From NCBI GenBank assembly GCA_026936325.1, contig JAPTHN010000003.1:51700511-51764510 (forward strand): a DNA stretch of 64,000 bases, in the 5' to 3' direction. Under the pieces are notes generated by a model. It made no database searches. It saw only the letters and a list, made by a program, of their open reading frames with translations, and was not told the DNA's origin. The stretch comes from Platynereis dumerilii. Its lineage: Eukaryota; Annelida; Polychaeta; Phyllodocida; Nereididae. Position 1 is the first letter of the stretch. The number at the start of each line of letters is the position of its first letter. Position numbers and translations under genes: made by a program. Below, in pieces: positions 52,573-64,000 of this stretch.

Positions 52573-53915
52573 TTACTTTCATCCATATTACGTAAATATT
52601 TGCAGAGCAAAGAAAATTGTCAGTCTTTTTTTTTTATCCCTCATGCCTCAAATATTGCCCCTTATTACCCAATATGCTCTCTCCTCATTGCGTGAGTATC
52701 GTTGCTTCCACAAGCGCTAATGAGCAGTTTACTGGAATTGGCGCTATATAAGTACTTTTTATTATTAAGCAGCTTGTCAAGGATGTTTGACCTAAAGGCA
52801 CAGCATCCCCCGTTTCACTTACTGGCATGTGCCACTATATATAAGTGTAATAAAAAACACATTCATAAGGGGCGACACAACTCACTTAGACATGTTGCAA
52901 TTATATTATGTCTGCTTCTAACGGCAAGTCAATTCAACCTTTTAAACAATTGATACCTTTTCTTTTAAAAGTATTGGCTCAAGTTTTAAATAACCTATAA
53001 TTATAATTCTGGGTATCAATCGCATCCGATGACAACTTGACATGAAGTTAACTATACTCCAGTGAATTATGGGACATCTTTTACTACTGTTCTGGAATTT
53101 GTAGACGCTAAACATTGAAATACCTTTGTCCAAAGCAAGCCATGTCTTTTTACAGAGTGTTTTTGCTTGCTACTGAGTGTTGCCTTCGCGTGAGACCAAC
53201 GTTTAGTTTAAAATGCATTCCTTCCCAGTTGGAAATTGATGATTTTCTGGTTTCAGTTTTTAATTTCACTGCACTTCAAAAACCTCAATTAACAACAGTG
53301 TAAGTTGTTGAATTGTGGACAAAACTTGGCTATCAGAGCGATCAGAAAAATCACTGAAAATGTCATGTCCCTTGATTTTGACATGCTCATTGCTTAATAT
53401 TATAATACTGAAGGCCTGATATTAATATCTGCTGCATTTCCAATTCAACCCACATAATGTTTACAATAGTTGGTAACAAATGCTGGAGAATGAGATTTAT
53501 GATGGATGGTGGCCATGAAAATGTCAAGAGCCAGCAAAAATTGTGTTGGATCAGCAAGTCGTTGATAATTCAGAATGAATCATCCCATAATTTTCTACAT
53601 TTCAAGGATTATGCTGACGAATTTTCAAGGAAATTAGGATTTTGTCCTAATCATTCCAGCTAAAAAGTCATGAGCCAGATTCTCATCGATCATGCAAAAT
53701 CATGGCTATGGGAGGGGATAAATTTGAGCACAATTTATTAAGTTGAACTGTGGAGAAATGCACCTTCCTCTCTCAAAAATGGAGTCTGTCATATTATTTC
53801 TAACAATAATACTTAGTATCCAATACTATCCACAAATTATACCACCAGATAATCCAGTCAAATACTGTCATATTACAGCTTTATTTCCTAGGGATTATGA
53901 GCTTTAATCACCTGA
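52573..53915. other. Noncoding, with one retroelement tail
   Basis: No gene is supported. At about 52640-52770, a CTCATGCCTCAAATATTGCC-type segment ends in GGCGCTATATAAGTACTTTT and ATTATTA, as do 3' ends of SINE/LINE copies in invertebrates. The part after 53500 shares diverged words with about 60800-60930 (TTCAAGGATTAYGCTGAC). Confidence 0.45.
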
Positions 53916-54152
53916 AATTCCGATAATGGACACTCAGAGGATTACTGGCCACAAAGAAAAACAGTTTTTAAACTCCCTCCCCGTAACGTTCATGGACATT
54001 CACAGCCCCACTCGAGGAGTCAGCAGCTGAGATGCTTCAACTGCGGAGAAGCATCTCACACCAAGAACACCTGCCGTCATCCGTCACGGCTAAGGTGTTT
54101 CGCCTGCAATGGACTCGGCCACAAGAAGAAGTTTTGTAATAATTCATGTTAG
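53916..54152 (+). pseudogene. LINE ORF1, C-terminal zinc-knuckle part
   Basis: About 78 codons remain, ending in a stop at 54150-54152. Two CCHC knuckles are visible, CFNCGEASHTKNTC and CFACNGLGHKKKFC, after a basic, Ser/His-rich linker. ORF1 proteins of this kind bind the element RNA in the nucleoprotein particle. The upstream part is missing because the element is truncated. ORF2 begins 18 bases after the stop. Confidence 0.85.
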
Positions 54153-54170
54153 AGATCAGGCCAGGGAGCG

Positions 54171-57100
54171 GTGGCCGGTCATTGCAGATTTGTATATAGC
54201 ACAGAGACTTTATGTGATTTTACTGACTGTGCTACATGGTGCAGGAATTTAAATATGTCAGCGAATTTTAAAAACTATAACGTCAACTCAAATGTTAACA
54301 TTGATGAATTTACTGTAGAAATATATGATTTTAATGTTGTTGACTGTTTTACCATAAATAATAATGCAATGTCAAATGATAAGCCGATCGTCAATACATT
54401 AGAAAATGACGCCTCAGTTAAACCAAACACATATAGTACTAGTACACATAGTAATGTACCACAAACCTGTGATGTTATAAGAGGTGCTATCCCTGAAGTA
54501 GAAATTATTTCAGAATATGTTTCCACATAACATTCAAATAATTATATAGAAAATCCAACTGATTGTATAGAAAGTTCAAATGATGTTGAAAGTTCAAATG
54601 ATTGTCCAGAAAGTTCAAATGATTGTCCAGAAAGTTCAAATGATTGTCCAGAAAGTTCAAGTGATTGTCCAGAAAGTTCAAATGATTGTCCAGAAAGTTC
54701 AAACGATTGTCAAGAAAGTTCGAATGATAGTGTAGAAAATCCGTATGAGGACCTTTCTAAATTTTCCAAAAATAATGCACAAAATCTTGTTTTCTCGCAC
54801 CTGAATATTAATAGTCTGTCATGCAAGTTTATGGATATATATGATATACTAACTAAAGGTCAAAGCGATGTCCTATTTTTGTCAGAAACTAAACTAGATA
54901 ACTCCTTCCCTAACGCTCAATTTCACATGGATAAATTCTTAATCCACAGACTTGACAGAAATGCCCATGGTGGTGGACTTATATGTTATGTCAAAGACAC
55001 AGTCCCACATAAAAACAGGTCAGACATAGCAGTAAATGATTCTGGAATAGAAAGTATTGTTATTCAAATCAAAACATCTCAGAAAAATATGTTCTTCCTA
55101 CACATCTATCGTCCACCAAATGTAAATATCTCTGTCCTCAATTCTGCTTTAGAAACAATGCTAAATAAGTGTTTCATAGAGAGTGATTGTGTTTATGTAA
55201 TAGGAGATCTCAATGTGAACTTTCTCCAAAAACCTAACCAATTGAGTAACATTTGTGACAATTATGACCTCAAACAATTAGTGAAAAAATCCAACATGCT
55301 TTAAAAGTGCAGAGAACCCCACACTTATTGATGTCATTCTAACTAATAATCCGAAATCAATAAAGCAATCTTTGAATATCTCCTTGGGAATAAGCGATTT
55401 TCACAATTATATCAGTGCTGCAACTAAATTAACTTGCCCATCTGACAAGCCTAAGATGGTTATCTACAGAACATTTCAATGAAGAATCATATAAAAAAGA
55501 TCTAGAATTTGCACCTTTTCATGTCTCACAGCTATTTGATGATAGTTATGGTTTCACAACACTTTGCTCTTAGATATTGTAAACAAAAATGCTCCTAAAA
55601 AGCAGAAAATAATAAAGTACAAACAGCTACCTTATATGAATGGCAATCTGAGAAAAGCAATAAATGTTAAAGCATCAATGAGAAGAAAATTTCATAGAAA
55701 TAAAAACCAAGAGTCATGGAATAATTTTAAGAAGCAGAGAAATCTTGTCACTAAGCTAAAGAAGACATCCTTAGTGAAATATTTTGAAGAAAATTGCAAT
55801 GCTAGTAAAAGTAAAGGAAAACATTTTTGGGAAATTGTTAAACCTTTTATGACCAACAATGTTAAACAGAGCAATCATAATATTACATTATGTGAAAATG
55901 ATACATTGATAGGCATGCCATTCGATGTTAGCAACACCTTCAATGAATATTTTATCAATGTCACAAATGATCTGTGTGAATCAACAGAAGTTGAGCAAAT
56001 GTCAGCTGATGAGGTCATTGACCACTACAGAGATCACCCAAGTGTGAAACTAATCCATGAGTTTACTGACAATGAACAACAGTTCAATTTCATTCCAATA
56101 AATCAATCAACAGTGCTAAGCAAACTTAAACTGCTTCAATCAAACAAAGCTACAGGTTTTGATCAAATATCCCCTAAATTCCTAAAATTAGGATCAAAAT
56201 ATATTAGCAACTCTCTCACTCCAATAATTAATAAAAGCATAGCAACTTGTGAATTCCCCGACAACAATAAAAAGGCAGAAGTGACGCCACTTTGTAAGAA
56301 GTCAGACCAGCTGGCCAAAGAAAATTATAGACCATTAAGTGTCCTCCCTTCCACTTCAAAGATATTTGAGAAAGTACTTTGTGATCAGTTACTAGGATTT
56401 ATTTCGAATTACTTGTCAAATGATCTATCTGCCTATCGTAAACAGTATAGCTGTAATAATGTACCAGTCAAATGTATTGAAAATTGGAGAAAAGCCCTCG
56501 ATAACAATTGTCATGTGGGTTGTATATTAATAGATCTTTCTAAAGCTTTTGACAGCTTACTGCATGGACTTATAATTGCGAAATTACAGGCTTACGGAGT
56601 TTCTTTAGAAGCATGCTCATTTATCATGAGTTATTTAAAGAACAGGAAACAAACAGTAAAGCTAGGGAATATTAGAAGTGAATGGTTAAATCTAAAAACC
56701 GGTGTCCCACAGGGATCCATCATGGGCCCTCTTCTATTTAACATCTTTATCAATGATTTCTTATTTGAACTTACGAAAACATGTGATGTTTACAATTATG
56801 CGGATGATAACACGCTATCGTATTCTCATTTTGATAAATCGAAAGTCAAAGACACTCTTGAGAAGGCAGCTGAACAGGCTATTACTTGGTTTAAAGACAA
56901 TTATATGAAGGCTAATCCATCAAAGTTTCAGGCCATATGCCTCAGCAGAAGCAACAGCGAAATTGAATTCAAAGTTGATGTCTATGCTATCAAATCAGAA
57001 ACAGTGGTCAAGCTGTTAGGTGGACACATAGATAATAAACTGAACTTTAATCATCACCTTTCTCTAATCTGTAAAAAGGCCGCTCGGTAAATAAATGCAC

Positions 57101-57648
57101 TCCAAAGATTATGTAAATATGTTGATTATGAAGGACGACTTAGAATCTATGAGGCTTTTGTAGCCTCAAATTTTGTTTATTGCTCAATTGTTTACCAAAC
57201 CTATTCCCTCGGACATGATAGGAAAATTGAAAAACTCTATGAAAGAGCATTAAGACTTGTTTGCAATGACTATGAGAGCACATATAATGACCTATTAGTA
57301 AAGACAGATAAAAAGATGCTGCATGTAACTTGTAAGAACAACTTAGTTGAATTTGTTTTCAAGGTACTAAATGGTCTAGCACCCCCTTTAGAAAGTTCAT
57401 TCTTTGAAAAACAAATTTCTCCATACAACATGCGAGACAACAACAAATTAGTCCAACCCACTTTTAACACTGTTCAGCGTGGCAAGAAGTCAATTGGTTA
57501 TCAAGGTCCTTTATTATGGAATGTTCTACCCTCTCATGTAAAATTATTGGATGAAATAGGCACTTTCAAGTCCGACTTACGACGAAGTAACTACTTTAAC
57601 AAATGTGAATGTGGAGCATGTATACTATGTCTGAGAAATTATCGGTAA
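54171..57648 (+). pseudogene. LINE ORF2: apurinic-type endonuclease and reverse transcriptase
   Basis: The start region (MAGHCRFVYSTETL) is followed by a 21-bp coding minisatellite (about 54567-54735) giving ESSNDCP repeats. The endonuclease domain has FSHLNINSL, FLSETKLD, HGGGLICYVKD and VIGDLNVNF. The reverse transcriptase has RPLSVLPSTSKIFEKV, LIDLSKAFDS, TGVPQGSIMGPLLFNIFIND and YADDNT (about 56797). The C-terminal part (INALQRL, LWNVLPSHVK) ends with CECGACILC. Two in-frame stops (54528, 57088) and one frame change between about 55304 and 55564 disable it. At 57088 the codon sits where related elements have Gln (AARQINALQR), consistent with a single C-to-T change. Confidence 0.9.
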
Positions 57649-58181
57649 TTGATAAAACTATGTCAAATTTATGTTATTGTGTCAAAAGTAAGAAAAGACC
57701 TTTAATAACATTCAATTCATTTTATCATTTGTATATAATTTCATAATTCATTTTGTTTTGTTTTAACTTGTCGGTAAAAAGCTTGTAGCTTGTGTTTATT
57801 ATTTATATTATCACCACCGACGTTAAATAAAATTTTATCTTATCTTATCTTATCTTATCTTAAACTGGCAAACATTCAAACAGTTAAATATTACAACTGT
57901 CAAAATTCATATTAGAACGGAATAGTTCTGTGAAGATTAACTGTGATACCATTTTTCAGCAATACACCATTTTTCCAGATGTAACTGTCTTAAACAGAAA
58001 CTGGGACCATCAAATTCAGGGGACTGAAATCATTTTGAGATTATAGAGATTTACAACTGTTAATGCCTCAGGAAAAAAAGCTCGATTATAAGTACTAAAG
58101 TAACAAGACAATTTAATGTGCGTATTCCAAACAGCATCTATTCATCTGTTTTCTCACCCCAAGTTATGACATTACCAACAT

Positions 58182-59321
58182 TAGGGTGCATCAAATGCCT
58201 TTTTTCTCTCAAAATATAACCAAACATGAATGAAGTTGTGCCTTTTGATTGGAAAGACACTTCTGAGAAGTTTAAGTGAAATCAGACAATGGCTAGGGGT
58301 ACCACACGGACCATCTTTCCCAGTACTTAAATTAGGTACTGACGATCTGCGGTTTCCCATAACTTTGTCAAATTTCTGTGCAGAAACATGTGGTTGTTAT
58401 TTTTGAAATCAGCATAAAAAGACCTTTCAAATGAATGGCAACATCAATGGGTTATCTTATAAATTCATCTTAATAATGAACTATTATTACATTTTAATAT
58501 CAATATTTGGCAGAAACGTTGCCATGACGTTTTATTTCAGTGACAGACTTAATTTTTTGGCTCAGTCGGTTTAATAGCAATTTTAGAAAATATCTAATAT
58601 TATAATGTACGAAAAACATTGGAATTAGTACTGATAGTATCAGATATGTCAAGAAATGCTAAATTTAAAATTGCATCACATTAAAATGCACTTATCTCTG
58701 AATCTGTGATTTCTAGACTTTTTTTTTTCAACATGATCTCCAAAGAAAGACTTTTCATGCAATGATTTTTTAGTTATATTGTTTTCAGAAACATTAATTA
58801 CTCAGTTCAGGCTTGTAAAATGTCATCATTTCGAAATTTTAGTGCTGTTATAAAGGAGGCATGGGGAGAGGAACTGGCTCCGTAAAAATTTTGCAGCATG
58901 GGATAAATTGAATGCCTGATGTTCCAGAATGAGAAGAAGGTGAATGTCTGAAAAATTTGGGCAGAAAGCAACATTCAGGCAAAAGTTAATTTAATGGCTT
59001 TTCGAAATAAATCATGTCGAAAACTTTTGTGATTTCGAGTTCACTTTAAATAACACAATATATGCACTCATTTGAAAGCTCTTTTTGAGAGGAATTCAGA
59101 TATGATAAAATTATTATGATACAGCTGTTATTGGTAAAAATATTCAATACCGCGATTCAGTGATATGTCATTCTGTTTGTTTATTTAAGCCTCTTTGTGG
59201 TACCCCTAGGGCTATCTCAAACTTTTTGAAAATTGGCATGAATTTTCTATTAGTCAAAAGGAACATTTTATACCATGTTTGGTTGTGATAGGAAAATATG
59301 AGGGGCATTTGATGCACCCTA
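58182..59321. mobile_element. Non-autonomous hAT element (1.14 kb), TAGGGTGCATC ends
   Basis: The inverted ends are TAGGGTGCATCAAATGCC and its reverse complement. The target duplication ACCAACAT occurs at 58174-58181 and 59322-59329. Similarity of the inverted ends continues for about 130 bp, including AACCAAACATG and CTAGGGGTACCAC on both sides. The interior is AT-rich and noncoding. Confidence 0.93.
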
Positions 59322-59705
59322 ACCAACATGTGCAGAAATGTGACAGGGAATAGAGTATAGTCTGTAGCTTGCAGTATTATGAAGCTTTGAAAAGTTGCCA
59401 TGAAGGCAATATCAGTTACCCACAGCGTGATATCACAGCTGGTGTGTTGTGAAATATTTTAGAGGGTCACAAGGTGACAAAGGACTGATATTTCTAATCC
59501 AATAAAGGAGTGTGATATGCTGAGCAGCAGGGATTTGAGAAATTACACTTGATCATACTTAGGCAATGTTTACTACAAGACACACCGAGTGAAAAAACAG
59601 GGAATAAGTTGGAACACCAAGCATGCAGGGTTCACCATCTGACTAAATCTAAAGTTGTGGAATTACTTTAAGAAATAAAAAAATTGCACTGCCTTGCTAT
59701 AACAA

Positions 59706-60575
59706 TAAACTGAAGGACAAAAATAAATTATCACCTCTTTAGGAGACTATGGTGTGAAGTCCTGGAGGAAAATTACCTGGATGGCATATGAAAACAGTTT
59801 GTAATTCTGTATTTTTTCAACAAATCTGATCGAACAACGGCCATGGCTGACCTAGTTCACTGCAATAATGAATAAAGATCAGGAGGTCAGAATTCACAGA
59901 TCTTTTCAAGACAGGCCTTTGATATGGAAGTCTGGCTGTCAGGCCTGCTTACAGTGCTTTTTTGAACCACTTATAACTGTTTTGGCACTCACTCTTGGGT
60001 TGAGAGTGCCTGGAATTTCAGCAGCTTTGAATGTGGCGGTCTTGAAACAGTCTTGAAATGGTCAACCAGATTCTGAAGGATTTAGTGCTTGTCTTGATCA
60101 TGGGTTGTAACTGCAGGTCTGCCTGGCTTTATGAGGTCCTTCATTCAGCCTGTTAGAACAAACTTTGTCAAAAGCTTGCTGATTGCTGGCTGGAAGCAGC
60201 CCCTCTGACGTGCAACCTCCTTCCTGGACATGCTAGCGTTGCCAGCATCCCAAATGCTGGGCCTCATTGCTCAATGGAGAGTCTACCCAATGGAAGTCTG
60301 TTGGCTAATCCCAACTCAGGAAAGATCAAGGAACTTGTCTGAGTGCTCTTTGTGCAGTTAAAAGGGGAAGTGATCTCAAGGATTAGCCTAATTACTGCAT
60401 TTCGTGACATGTACCAGGTCAAAGGCAATGACCCGTGACAAGAACATGTAAACATGACTAATTGGTCATTGTTAATGTCTAGAATAATGAACACACTACA
60501 AATAAGTTTGAAGAATCTTTTGCTTTAAATTATTTCAAATTGAAAAGTGATAACTTATTTTTGTCCTTCAGTTTA
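59706..60575 (-). mobile_element. Internally deleted Tc1-like element retaining the DNA-binding domain
   Basis: The ends AACTGAAGGACAAAAATAA and its near-exact reverse complement are flanked by TA. The minus strand at about 60040-60270 reads DAGNASMSRKEVARQRGCFQ, then PAISKLLTKFVLTG, MKDLIKPGRPAVTTHDQDKH and ILQNL. This matches the helix-turn-helix and GRPR-like hinge of Tc1 transposases. The DDE catalytic part is absent, and stops interrupt the remnant, for example after FVLTG and after DQDKH. Confidence 0.88.
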
Positions 60576-62692
60576 TGATGAACTGGTAAAATTGTTGTTA
60601 CATCAGCTATTTATTAATGGTTTAATTGTTTAATGATTCAAACACTTCAATATATAAATGCTCATCAATGTTTACAATAAAATATGGATATAAAATCAGT
60701 TATACAAGAGCAGAATAATATCACAAGCATGAGAAAATGGAGCACGATGTATGAATTTAAAAGGGTCAAGTAAATGCAAGCTTAAAATTGATAATATAAA
60801 ATGAATCATTTCGTAATTTTTCATTTATTCAAGGATTACGCTGACCAGGTTCCTTGCGATGTTATCATAATCAATCCGTCTGAAGTCTAATGAGCCTGTT
60901 TCCCTTCAAAGGTCATGGCCATAAAAGAGGATGAATTAAAGCAAAAACATATTTCATATGACCATAACTTTACCCGTATATATAGCCTATCATAACTTTA
61001 CCCTTACATATATAGCCTATTTTGCAGTTTGCCAAGGGCTATTACTGAGCTGTAACAGTGGAACTGCAGTGCAGCAAGTCAGCGACATATACCACCCAGA
61101 CCTTCTCAGGCATAAAACAACACAACTCGCAGTACATTTCACAAAAGCCCCAATGACCAAAAGTCGCCTCAAACAGACTTAGCCAAAGAAGCAGATGGAA
61201 TTGCATCTCACGCTGGTAGCCACCCAGGCAGTCTGCAGAGGGGTAAATCTCTTCTTGTATTGATTTATACCACAATCTGTGCTGACTGCATTCATTCAGA
61301 CTGCCTATGTGAAAACATTGACCACTTCCTGCTAGGTAACTGAGTAGTAACTGTCACAGCTGACTCTTTGGAAGGTACAGTACAACTAAAAAAAAAGGTA
61401 TAAATACCCCAACAGGAAGGAAGAAACAGCCACTACTTTACCCTTTCATGCCTTTGGTCTCCCCCAAATCACTTTCTACCTTTTCCTACTTTAAACTACC
61501 TATTAAAAGTACGTTACATTTACGTTGAACCAACACCAATTCAAACTTTCTCACACCCTTTGTAATTGATTTCTTTGATATTGTGCCTCTTTGTGTATTG
61601 CAATTACATTGACAGCTGTCCTAGATGAGTTCTCACAGTTGGACAAGGTTGTGGTGAGGAGTAAAGGTTGTTGTGCGGAGATTTGGAGAGAAGAGGAGAA
61701 AGAGGGCAAAATAGGTAAACAGAGGACTTCTGCAGATAATATTCTTACTTTACTTTGGGTTGTACTGTAGGAGCAGCCACAGGTTCAAAATAAGTATAAT
61801 GAATCCAAAAATATTTCATAATACCGTCAAGAGCTAAATTCCGGCTCGATGTCATTCAGATAGGATGTTTTAAAATTGGCAGTCCCTTGTGTTAATTTCT
61901 ATGCTTGGCAAGTAAAGTAGCGGATGAAACTGCATTTCACCTTCGTAGCAGCCCAGGCTTTCTGCATAGCGCTGCATTCTCTTCTCATTAACAGAGCACG
62001 TTGTTTTGGCTGAAAATGACTAATTGAAATGACAGTAGTGCACAAGTAGTGCACAAGTCATCTATTAAGTGTGTACGAACTTGGCTTCAAAAGTCAAAGT
62101 GTATACTATAGATATAATATGATTCCTTTCCACATAACAGTTTTTGAAAGACACATTCTAAAGGTAGTGTTCATGTGGTGGGTCTTGTTTTAAGATAAAA
62201 ACCTAGGATAGACAGGATTTACCCAGACCACTTTGAAGGCTTAAAGCTACTGTATCACCATAATCCATTAATGGAGCATCAGTGTGTTCAGCTACTGACT
62301 TAATAAGACTTCTTCACCCAGACAAAAGAACCAAACACTTGATCGATGCCAAAAGACTGATAAGCTGCCAAGTTTATGGGCCGCCCCTTTTTGGCTTAAA
62401 GGCAAAGTCTTGGGATTCTGTGGCTTCCTACTTCTCAGACTTTGCTTTCATTATACCTCTTAGCTATAGTATCCACATGCCACGGAATTACTACGAATGA
62501 TTGATATCAGAGGTTGTTTCTCGGAGTACAGAAAATCAGTGCAAGTCCTTTAACATTACAATAATCAGGTTTTTAATACACTTCAGGATGGGCAAATACA
62601 GCATTATTGTATAGCTGGTGATGTAACCTTGGCAAAAATGCTTGTTGCAATGTTGAGTCAAGCAACTAATTGTTATTTTCACAGAAATGGTA
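60576..62692. other. Noncoding DNA with a diverged repeated segment
   Basis: No gene is supported. Segments at about 61184-61260 and 61922-61990 share GATGRAAYTGCATYTCAC, GTAGC then CCCAGGC and TCTGCA words in the same order, so they are an old duplication. Near 60950-61020 a short pair TATAGCCTATCATAACTTTACCC/TATATAGCCTATTTTG occurs. Confidence 0.45.
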
Positions 62693-62905
62693 GTGGGGGG
62701 AGGGGTTAGTCTCGTGGTAGCATGCTAGGCTGCTAATCGCTGGGTCAAGGGCTTGAATCGTATTCTTGCCGGGTAACCTGGGCCTATGTTGGATGGCTGT
62801 TTCAATTATCCTTCACCTCATTGCTGTGTCCTCCTCCTGTCCTAATTAGCCTACCAAGTGCATAAATACTGGACATTGAGCCGCAATCATCAATTCATCC
62901 ATCAC
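62693..62905 (+). mobile_element. tRNA-derived SINE, copy B
   Basis: The A-box-like GTTAGTCTCGTGGTAGCATG and B-box-like GGGCTTGAATCG come first. The body has ATGTTGGATGGCTGTTTCAA and CTCCTGTCCTAATTAGCC, and the end is ATCAATTCATCCATC. It is homologous to the SINE at 47.9 kb, and its middle resembles the tandem array at 22.9-24.2 kb. Confidence 0.8.
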
Positions 62906-64000
62906 AGAAATGCTCATGGACAACATTTAGTATACTGTGAAAACAAATCATGTCAACAACCATGCTCTTATGCATTCTGGATATATCATTTGATATTAAA
63001 GGGCAGTGTTGACAAATACAGAACTTCTCCTTCACGTCATGCAAACATCCTTTTTTACTCTCTCACATTACTAGGAATGCAACATCGTTCTTTCCTGATT
63101 TATTCTTTATTGGCAGCATGGCTCATCAAAGCAATTCATTTGTAACACTGGCAATTGATTGGCCCATCAATGATCCATGGCAAACTGATAGTAGGGTTTC
63201 GTGATCAATGGAACTGGTTTTTGGCATCTTATAGAGGATTCAGGGCACTGGTTATGTTACAAAGAATGTAACTACATTTACCTCTACTGTTTTTCTCTCC
63301 TGGTGCTGAAGTAATGTAAGTTGTTCTGCATTTCAAAACTAAAATCTGAGTCAGTCACATATGCTGTGTCTCAATATAGGCAGATATTAGTGAATGAGTC
63401 ATTTCACTCACTGGTGATGTCTCTCAGTCTCAGTGAAAAATTATTAACCATTTATTTCTTTTGAGAAGATAGGACGTGCAGAGACATTAGTGATTTCCTC
63501 CAACATATGGTTGTAATTACTCAGCCTGCAGCGGCTGAGTATTGTGAGGGTGGGCAGTTTCTGGGATTTCTGCCTGTGGGTTTGTGTGTTTGTTAATCGA
63601 CTCCTGCCAACAATACTGAATGGATTTCGATTTCCTTGGGCATGATGTGTTCACTTGTAATACACAATACCTGATTAAATTTTGGTGAATATTGGAGCTT
63701 TTTTGTGGCTACAATTAAGGAAATTCGAAAATAGGCCTCTACCGCGCTGCATGCACTAGCTGTAATAGTATACATGTCATTTTTGCACTAGCAGCCCAAG
63801 AGAGTGTTTATATTTCTACAGGCTGTTCAGCAATTGTGAATCTTGCTTGAATCTAATTAATTACAGAATTCTATTGATTGTCATTGCTTATTGATTGGCG
63901 TTGGTCGGTGTAATCATCATTAAATGCAATTAATGGCTGCTTATCCAATTAATCTTAGCTTCAGATCTTTTTTATTTGTCAACAGATGTCAACAGACATA
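62906..64000. other. Noncoding DNA to the right edge
   Basis: I see no gene or element that I can support in this stretch. Confidence 0.5.

Larger units (their letters stand above)
53916..57860 (+). mobile_element. Jockey/CR1-like LINE, 5'-truncated, about 3.9 kb
   Basis: A non-LTR retrotransposon with the end of ORF1 (zinc knuckles), a full-length but interrupted ORF2 (endonuclease plus reverse transcriptase), and a 3' tail of TTATC/TATCT units (about 57833-57861) directly after AATAAAATTT. The 5' end is missing. ORF2 has an in-frame stop at 54528-54530, a frame change soon after 55304 (reading resumes fully at about 55564), and an in-frame stop at 57088-57090. Few lesions mean moderate age. 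Confidence 0.92.

Noticed and set aside
54505-54702. Minus-strand NFLDNHL repeat protein
   Set aside because: It is the antisense of the 21-bp coding minisatellite of LINE ORF2.

Overview
The window looks like nuclear DNA of a marine invertebrate. The evidence is AT-rich noncoding sequence, spliceosomal intron signals, and very dense DNA transposons, LINEs, tRNA-derived SINEs and Polintons. Frequent TAGGCCTA-type words and the mix of hAT, Tc1 and Jockey/CR1-like elements make me favour an invertebrate deuterostome such as an echinoderm, but this is a weak inference.

Layout. (1) 1-14.3 kb: a capsid-bearing Polinton (Maverick) fossil that runs off the left edge. A protein-primed family B DNA polymerase and a block of intron-separated exons lie on the minus strand. 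Divergently, on the plus strand, lie a packaging ATPase, small basic and acidic proteins, integrase, penton-like minor capsid, a lysine-rich protein, the major capsid protein and an adenain-like protease. It is fairly well preserved, with about half a dozen interruptions. (2) 14.3-19.3 kb: noncoding DNA with a perfect 37-bp inverted repeat, a CTCCT minisatellite and local duplications. (3) 19.35-20.35 kb: an intronless type I membrane protein of unknown function with a C-terminal NPxY motif. (4) 20.4-24.2 kb: consecutive tandem-repeat arrays with units of about 327, 154, 200-220 and 153 bp. (5) 24.8-26.3 kb: an unrecognised minus-strand gene, then a CRE plus ATGGCG promoter-like site near 26.8 kb. 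(6) 27.5-28.3 kb: a 5'-truncated CR1/L2-like LINE. (7) 28.3-46.6 kb: a second, much older Polinton-derived structure. It is an inverted pair of arms, each carrying polymerase remnants, and both arms are riddled with later transposon insertions. (8) 46.6-64 kb: hAT, Tc1 and minisatellite-bearing transposons, tRNA-derived SINEs, and a 3.9-kb Jockey/CR1-like LINE with zinc-knuckle ORF1, endonuclease and reverse transcriptase.

How the parts relate. Only two candidates for ordinary host genes are visible (19.35 and 24.8 kb). The rest is mobile DNA in several nested layers, and clean target-site duplications let the order of insertion be read. The most interesting items are the domain architecture shared by both Polinton polymerases (OTU-like module, zinc fingers, exonuclease, Vsr-like nuclease module, palm), the polymerase-bearing inverted composite, the A-rich leaders before Polinton genes, two independent foldback transposons of almost equal length, and a tandem array that resembles a local SINE.
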